Below are positions 14,700-18,329 of a stretch of DNA of 18,329 bases, in pieces (position 1 is the stretch's first letter; every line of letters begins with the position of its first letter). Both the position numbers and the translations under genes were made by a program. The stretch lies in contig QWPU01000017.1 in the NCBI GenBank assembly GCA_003671065.1, positions 1 to 18,329 on the forward strand, written 5' to 3'. The notes below the pieces were generated by a model that worked only from the letters and a program-made list of their open reading frames with translations, had not been told where the DNA came from and ran no database searches. The DNA is from Planctomycetota bacterium. GTDB taxonomy: Bacteria; Planctomycetota; Phycisphaerae; Phycisphaerales; SM1A02.

Positions 14700-15536
14700 A
14701 TGCGCGTCGTAAGCCTTCTTCCGTCTGCCACTGAGCTCCTTATTGAAGTGGGCGGAAGCGATCTATTGGTTGGTCGAAGTCATGCATGCGATTTGCCGAG
14801 AGACCTCACTCATGTGCCGATGCTCACGCGCGGAAACTTGTGTGAACTCGATGAATCGCTGCTTGCGGAACTTGCACCTGATGTGATCTTGACGCAGGAT
14901 CTCGGCTTGGTTGATGCGAAGACCGTCGCGCGCGTTGCTGCGTCGCTGCGTAATCCGCCGCGCATCGTGAGTCTTGATCCGAAGTCAATCTTCGATGTGT
15001 TTGATGACCTTTTGCGAGTGGGCGAAGCAGTTGGGCGCGCGGCTGAAGCGGAGCGCTCGATGGTTACGTTGCGAGCGCGCTACTGGAGCGCGATTGATTT
15101 CGTGAATCCATTTGTGCCAGGACCTGAAGTGCTCTTTCTCGAAGCGACCGATCCCGTGTGTGTCGCTGGCCACTGGACGCCCTCGCTCATCGAAGCCGCG
15201 GGCGCGCGACACTCATTGAACGCTGCGGGCGCGCCGAGTCGTCGCGTTGACATTGAAGACATCCTCGCTGCAGCGCCTGATCGCGTGGTGATCTGTCCGA
15301 CTGGACTCGATCTTGCGCGCGTGCGCGAAGAATGTTCCGCGCTTGAACGCACGCGTTGGTGGCCGCTGCTGCCTGCGGTCATGGATGCGAAACCGCGTTC
15401 GATTGCGCTGATTGACGGCAAACACATGTTTAATCGACCAGGCCCGCGGCTTGTCGATGCGTTTGAGTGGCTCGTGGCGTGGATCAATGGTCTCGATGAA
15501 CTTGCGCCACAGGGATTCCCCGTCGAGTATCGCTAG
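14700..15536 (+). CDS. BtuF-like helical-backbone binding protein, cytoplasmic type
   Basis: 278 residues from ATG 14700, where the family signature begins at once (MRVVSLLPSATELLIEVG, then LLVGRSHACDLP...VPMLTR). These marks, together with VDIEDILAAAPDRVVICPTG and the C-terminal GKHMFNRPGPRLVDAFEWL, match the Peripla_BP_2 (PF01497) / COG0614 fold, in particular the subgroup often named cobalamin-binding protein. There is no signal peptide or lipobox, so it is not an ordinary periplasmic ABC receptor; the true ligand of this soluble subgroup is unclear. No permease or ATPase genes are beside it. No Shine-Dalgarno precedes the ATG. An N-terminal extension with a zinc-ribbon-like motif is possible. 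Confidence 0.75.
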   Translation: MRVVSLLPSATELLIEVGGSDLLVGRSHACDLPRDLTHVPMLTRGNLCELDESLLAELAPDVILTQDLGLVDAKTVARVAASLRNPPRIVSLDPKSIFDVFDDLLRVGEAVGRAAEAERSMVTLRARYWSAIDFVNPFVPGPEVLFLEATDPVCVAGHWTPSLIEAAGARHSLNAAGAPSRRVDIEDILAAAPDRVVICPTGLDLARVREECSALERTRWWPLLPAVMDAKPRSIALIDGKHMFNRPGPRLVDAFEWLVAWINGLDELAPQGFPVEYR

Positions 15537-15686
15537 CGCAACACATCACTCCTGCCCAAACGGCAGCGAGTTTCTCACGATTGCAGTGAACGGCACGACT
15601 CGTGCATGAATCATCCGAACGAGGCTGGCGCGAACTTTGCGTTTGGGCGCGACCTTCAATGCTCCTCAGAACAGGAACCAAATCTC

Positions 15687-18308
15687 ATGCGATTCGATAA
15701 GTTCACAACACTCGCCCAAGAGGCCGTCTCCACCGCGCAATCTTCCTCTACTGGCGCAAGCCACGCAGAGATCACTCCGCTGCATCTCTTGATCGCGTTG
15801 CTCGCAGAGAAAAGTTCGTCCTGCGGATTGATCCTGCAAAAGGCTGGAATTGACGGCAAACGCGTGCACGAACTGGCTGAGGCTGAATTGCGTCGCCTGC
15901 CGAAAGTGCAAGGCGGTGCGTCGGGCAATGCATCGCGCGAGCTTGCTGAGGTGCTTGCTGTCGCTGAGCGCGATGCGCTGAAGATGAAGGACGCGTACGT
16001 ATCGACTGAGCACTTGCTGCTTGCGCTGTGTGAAGTCAAGAGCAGCGCAAAAGAAGTGCTCGTCACTCTTGGTGCCGAGCGCAAGCGCGTGCTCGCTGCT
16101 GTTGAAGCGATTCGCAAAGCGTCGGGTGTCGCGAATGTCTCCGATCAAAACGCGGAGTCGAATTACGAGGCGCTCAAGAAGTACGGCATCGATCTTGTGG
16201 AGAAGGCGCAGCAAGGAAAGATCGACCCAGTGATTGGTCGCGACGAAGAGATCCGCCGCTGCATGCAAGTACTTTCGCGCCGCACGAAGAATAATCCTGT
16301 GCTCATCGGCGAACCTGGTGTTGGCAAGACTGCGATCGCCGAAGGTCTTGCGATTCGCATCGTCAATGGTGATTGCCCTGAGTCGATGCGCCAGTCGCGG
16401 CTTATTGCGCTTGATGTCGGTCAACTGCTTGCAGGCGCGAAGTATCGCGGCGAATTCGAAGAGCGCTTGAAGGCGGTGCTGCGTGAAGTCGCTTCGAGCG
16501 ATGGTCGCATCATTCTCTTCATTGACGAGTTGCACACCATCGTTGGTGCAGGGCAAGGTGAAGGCGCGGTTGGTGCGGGGCAACTGCTCAAGCCCGCGCT
16601 CGCGCGTGGTGAACTGCGCTGCATCGGCGCGACCACGCTTGATGAGTATCGCAAGCATGTCGAGAAGGACGCTGCGTTTGAGCGGCGTTTCCAGCCAGTA
16701 TTTGTTGGAGAGCCGACGATCGAAGACACGATTGCAATCTTGCGCGGCCTCAAGTCGCGTTACGAAACCCATCACGGCGTGCGCATTCAAGATGGCGCGA
16801 TTGTTTCAGCGGCCACGCTGTCCCAGCGTTACATCGCGGATCGCTTCTTGCCAGACAAAGCGATTGACTTGCTCGATGAAGCGGCGTCGAAGTTGCGCAT
16901 CGAGAACGACTCGATGCCAGCAGAGCTTGATGAAGTGCGTCGGCGCGTCATGCAACTTGAGATCGAACGCGAGGCGTTGAAGCTCGAGAAAGATCCTGAG
17001 TCGAAGAAGCGACTGCTTTCGATTGAAGGCGAACTCGCGGAACTCGGCGAGAAGAATCGCGCGATGACCACGCGTTGGGAACTTGAGAAGAAGGAGCTCG
17101 ACGCGGTCAAGCACACGCAGAGCGCGATTGAGCGCAAGCACACTGAGCTCGAGCAAGCGACGCGTCGCGGCGATTTCGAAAGCGCGTCACGCATTCGTTA
17201 CAGCGACCTGCGTGAACTCGAAACCACACTCAAAGCGGCGGAAGAATCGTTTCGTCGCCGACAAGCCGACGGCACCGCGATGGTCAAAGAAGAAGTCGAC
17301 AGCGAGCAAATCGCTGCGGTCGTCGCGAAGTGGACGGGCATTCCTGTGTCGAAACTTATCGAGAGCGAACGCGAGAAACTCCTTCATATGGAGGCGGAAC
17401 TTGCGCGTCGCGTCGTTGGTCAACGCGAAGCAGTCACGGCGGTGAGCGAATCGGTTCGACGCAATCGCGCGGGTCTCGGTGAGCCACATCGTCCGATCGG
17501 ATCGTTCTTGTTTCTTGGTCCAACTGGTGTTGGCAAGACTGAGTTGTGCAAAGCGCTCGCTGAGTATCTCTTCGACAGCACGGACGCGATCGTTCGCATC
17601 GATATGAGCGAATACATGGAGCAACACGCGGTGAGCCGCCTGATTGGTTCGCCTCCTGGATACATCGGTCACGATGATGGAGGTCAACTCACTGAAGCGG
17701 TGCGTCGCCGCCCTTATTGCGTCGTGCTCTTCGACGAGATGGAGAAGGCGCATCCCGATGTCTCGAACATCTTGCTGCAAGTGCTCGATGAAGGTCGCCT
17801 CACCGATGGACACGGTCGCACTGTTGATTTCTCGAACGCCATCGTGGTGATGACTTCGAATCTCGGCTCGCACGCGATTCTTGAGATGACGGATCGTCAC
17901 GAAGATGAGTCGGTCATCGAAGCGCATGTGCGAGGCATCTTGCGCAAACACTTGCGGCCAGAGCTGCTCAATCGCATTGATGAAACGGTCATCTTCAAAG
18001 CGCTCACACGCGAACAACTCGGCGGCATCGTTGAGATTCAACTCGGCAACTTGCGCAAACGCCTCGCGGCGCGTGGCATCAGTCTCGGCATGACTGCGGT
18101 TGCAACGGCTGCGCTCGCGAGCGAAGGCTACGACCCGCAATTCGGTGCTCGACCGCTCAAGCGCGTCATTCAGCAGCGCATTGAGAACGCGCTCGCAGGC
18201 AAGATCCTCGCGGGAGAACTCGGTGACGGTGACTCGGTGCGAATTGACTATCAAGGCAAGAGTTTCACTTTCGCAAAAGTTGCCGCTGCGGTTGAACTCC
18301 CCACTTGA
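15687..18308 (+). CDS. clpB: ClpB, ATP-dependent protein disaggregase
   Basis: 873 residues from ATG 15687, where the Clp N-domain starts (MRFDKFTTLAQEAVSTAQ); AGGAA lies about 9 bases upstream. The order is Clp N repeats (1-145), NBD1 with Walker A GEPGVGKT (208-215), Walker B FIDE (278-281), pore loop AKYRGEFEERLK (251-262) and arginine pair R333/R334, a long coiled-coil M domain (about 405-525) that separates ClpB from ClpA/ClpC, then NBD2 with Walker A GPTGVGKT (611-618), Walker B LFDE (681-684), pore loop GYIGHDDGG (658-666) and sensor 2 GARPLKR (820-826). ClpB forms a hexamer that, with DnaK, threads aggregated proteins through its pore. The usual second aromatic of GYVGYEEGG is His662 here. 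There is no CIRCE or sigma-32-like promoter in the 150 bases upstream, which hold nothing else I can name. Confidence 0.97.
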   Translation: MRFDKFTTLAQEAVSTAQSSSTGASHAEITPLHLLIALLAEKSSSCGLILQKAGIDGKRVHELAEAELRRLPKVQGGASGNASRELAEVLAVAERDALKMKDAYVSTEHLLLALCEVKSSAKEVLVTLGAERKRVLAAVEAIRKASGVANVSDQNAESNYEALKKYGIDLVEKAQQGKIDPVIGRDEEIRRCMQVLSRRTKNNPVLIGEPGVGKTAIAEGLAIRIVNGDCPESMRQSRLIALDVGQLLAGAKYRGEFEERLKAVLREVASSDGRIILFIDELHTIVGAGQGEGAVGAGQLLKPALARGELRCIGATTLDEYRKHVEKDAAFERRFQPVFVGEPTIEDTIAILRGLKSRYETHHGVRIQDGAIVSAATLSQRYIADRFLPDKAIDLLDEAASKLRIENDSMPAELDEVRRRVMQLEIEREALKLEKDPESKKRLLSIEGELAELGEKNRAMTTRWELEKKELDAVKHTQSAIERKHTELEQATRRGDFESASRIRYSDLRELETTLKAAEESFRRRQADGTAMVKEEVDSEQIAAVVAKWTGIPVSKLIESEREKLLHMEAELARRVVGQREAVTAVSESVRRNRAGLGEPHRPIGSFLFLGPTGVGKTELCKALAEYLFDSTDAIVRIDMSEYMEQHAVSRLIGSPPGYIGHDDGGQLTEAVRRRPYCVVLFDEMEKAHPDVSNILLQVLDEGRLTDGHGRTVDFSNAIVVMTSNLGSHAILEMTDRHEDESVIEAHVRGILRKHLRPELLNRIDETVIFKALTREQLGGIVEIQLGNLRKRLAARGISLGMTAVATAALASEGYDPQFGARPLKRVIQQRIENALAGKILAGELGDGDSVRIDYQGKSFTFAKVAAAVELPT

Positions 18309-18329
18309 CGCACGAGTGGTAATCGCGAC

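Noticed and set aside
14716..14740. GCCACTG inside the BtuF-like gene, resembling part of a B12 box of a cobalamin riboswitch
   Set aside because: It lies in codons of the conserved SATE motif, the rest of the B12 box is missing, and no riboswitch helices are visible upstream.
15552..15566. Small hairpin (CTGCC/GGCAG) after the BtuF-like gene as a terminator
   Set aside because: Only 5 bp of stem and no T-run follow it.
15666..16790. Minus-strand open frame of 374 codons opposite clpB
   Set aside because: clpB is unmistakable on the plus strand; the reverse frame has no recognisable domain and is a compositional shadow.
17187..18254. Minus-strand open frame of 355 codons opposite the clpB 3' half
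   Set aside because: Same reason: it is antisense to the conserved NBD2 of ClpB and shows no motif of its own.

Overview
The window looks like a chromosomal piece of a planctomycete, most likely of the class Phycisphaerae. This is an inference from three things: a type II secretion-like operon built from fused Pil/Gsp proteins, a secreted protein ending in the VPAPGA...LLALAG...RRRR sorting tail common in that group, and an in-frame C-x2-C-x-Y-x-L-R-G-L cysteine motif of the kind widespread in planctomycete proteins. There are no rRNA or tRNA genes, transposases or CRISPR arrays that I can see.

Minus strand, about 13.5 kb down to the left edge, read right to left: a nine-gene operon gspF-gspG-gspH-gspI-gspJ-gspK-gspL-(PilO/PilP fusion)-giant secretin-like gene. 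Three junctions are ATGA start/stop overlaps (I/J, J/K and L/M). The first six genes are a classical type II pseudopilus set: inner-membrane platform GspF, major pseudopilin GspG, and minor pseudopilins H, I, J and K, each with a visible prepilin cleavage site. The last three genes follow the order of the type IV pilus pilMNOPQ cluster, with PilM+PilN fused into a GspL-like protein and PilO+PilP fused into a GspM/GspC-like protein, followed by the secretin position. No GspE motor ATPase, separate GspC or prepilin peptidase is inside the window.

The most unusual item is the last gene, open for 1789 codons from its start at 5367 to the window edge. After a signal peptide and an N0-like domain it consists almost wholly of about 21 tandem N1/secretin_N-like modules of roughly 70-90 residues, where a normal GspD has two or three. 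The modules are arranged in a higher-order repeat of about 423 residues. The outer-membrane barrel, if there is one, lies beyond the window.

Upstream of gspF and separated from it by a strong intrinsic terminator (13586-13621) is a minus-strand gene for a secreted Gly/Ser-rich PEP-CTERM-like protein. Divergently, on the plus strand, follow a cytoplasmic BtuF-like (helical-backbone) binding protein with a cysteine-rich in-frame upstream extension, and a complete ClpB disaggregase that ends 21 bases before the right edge.
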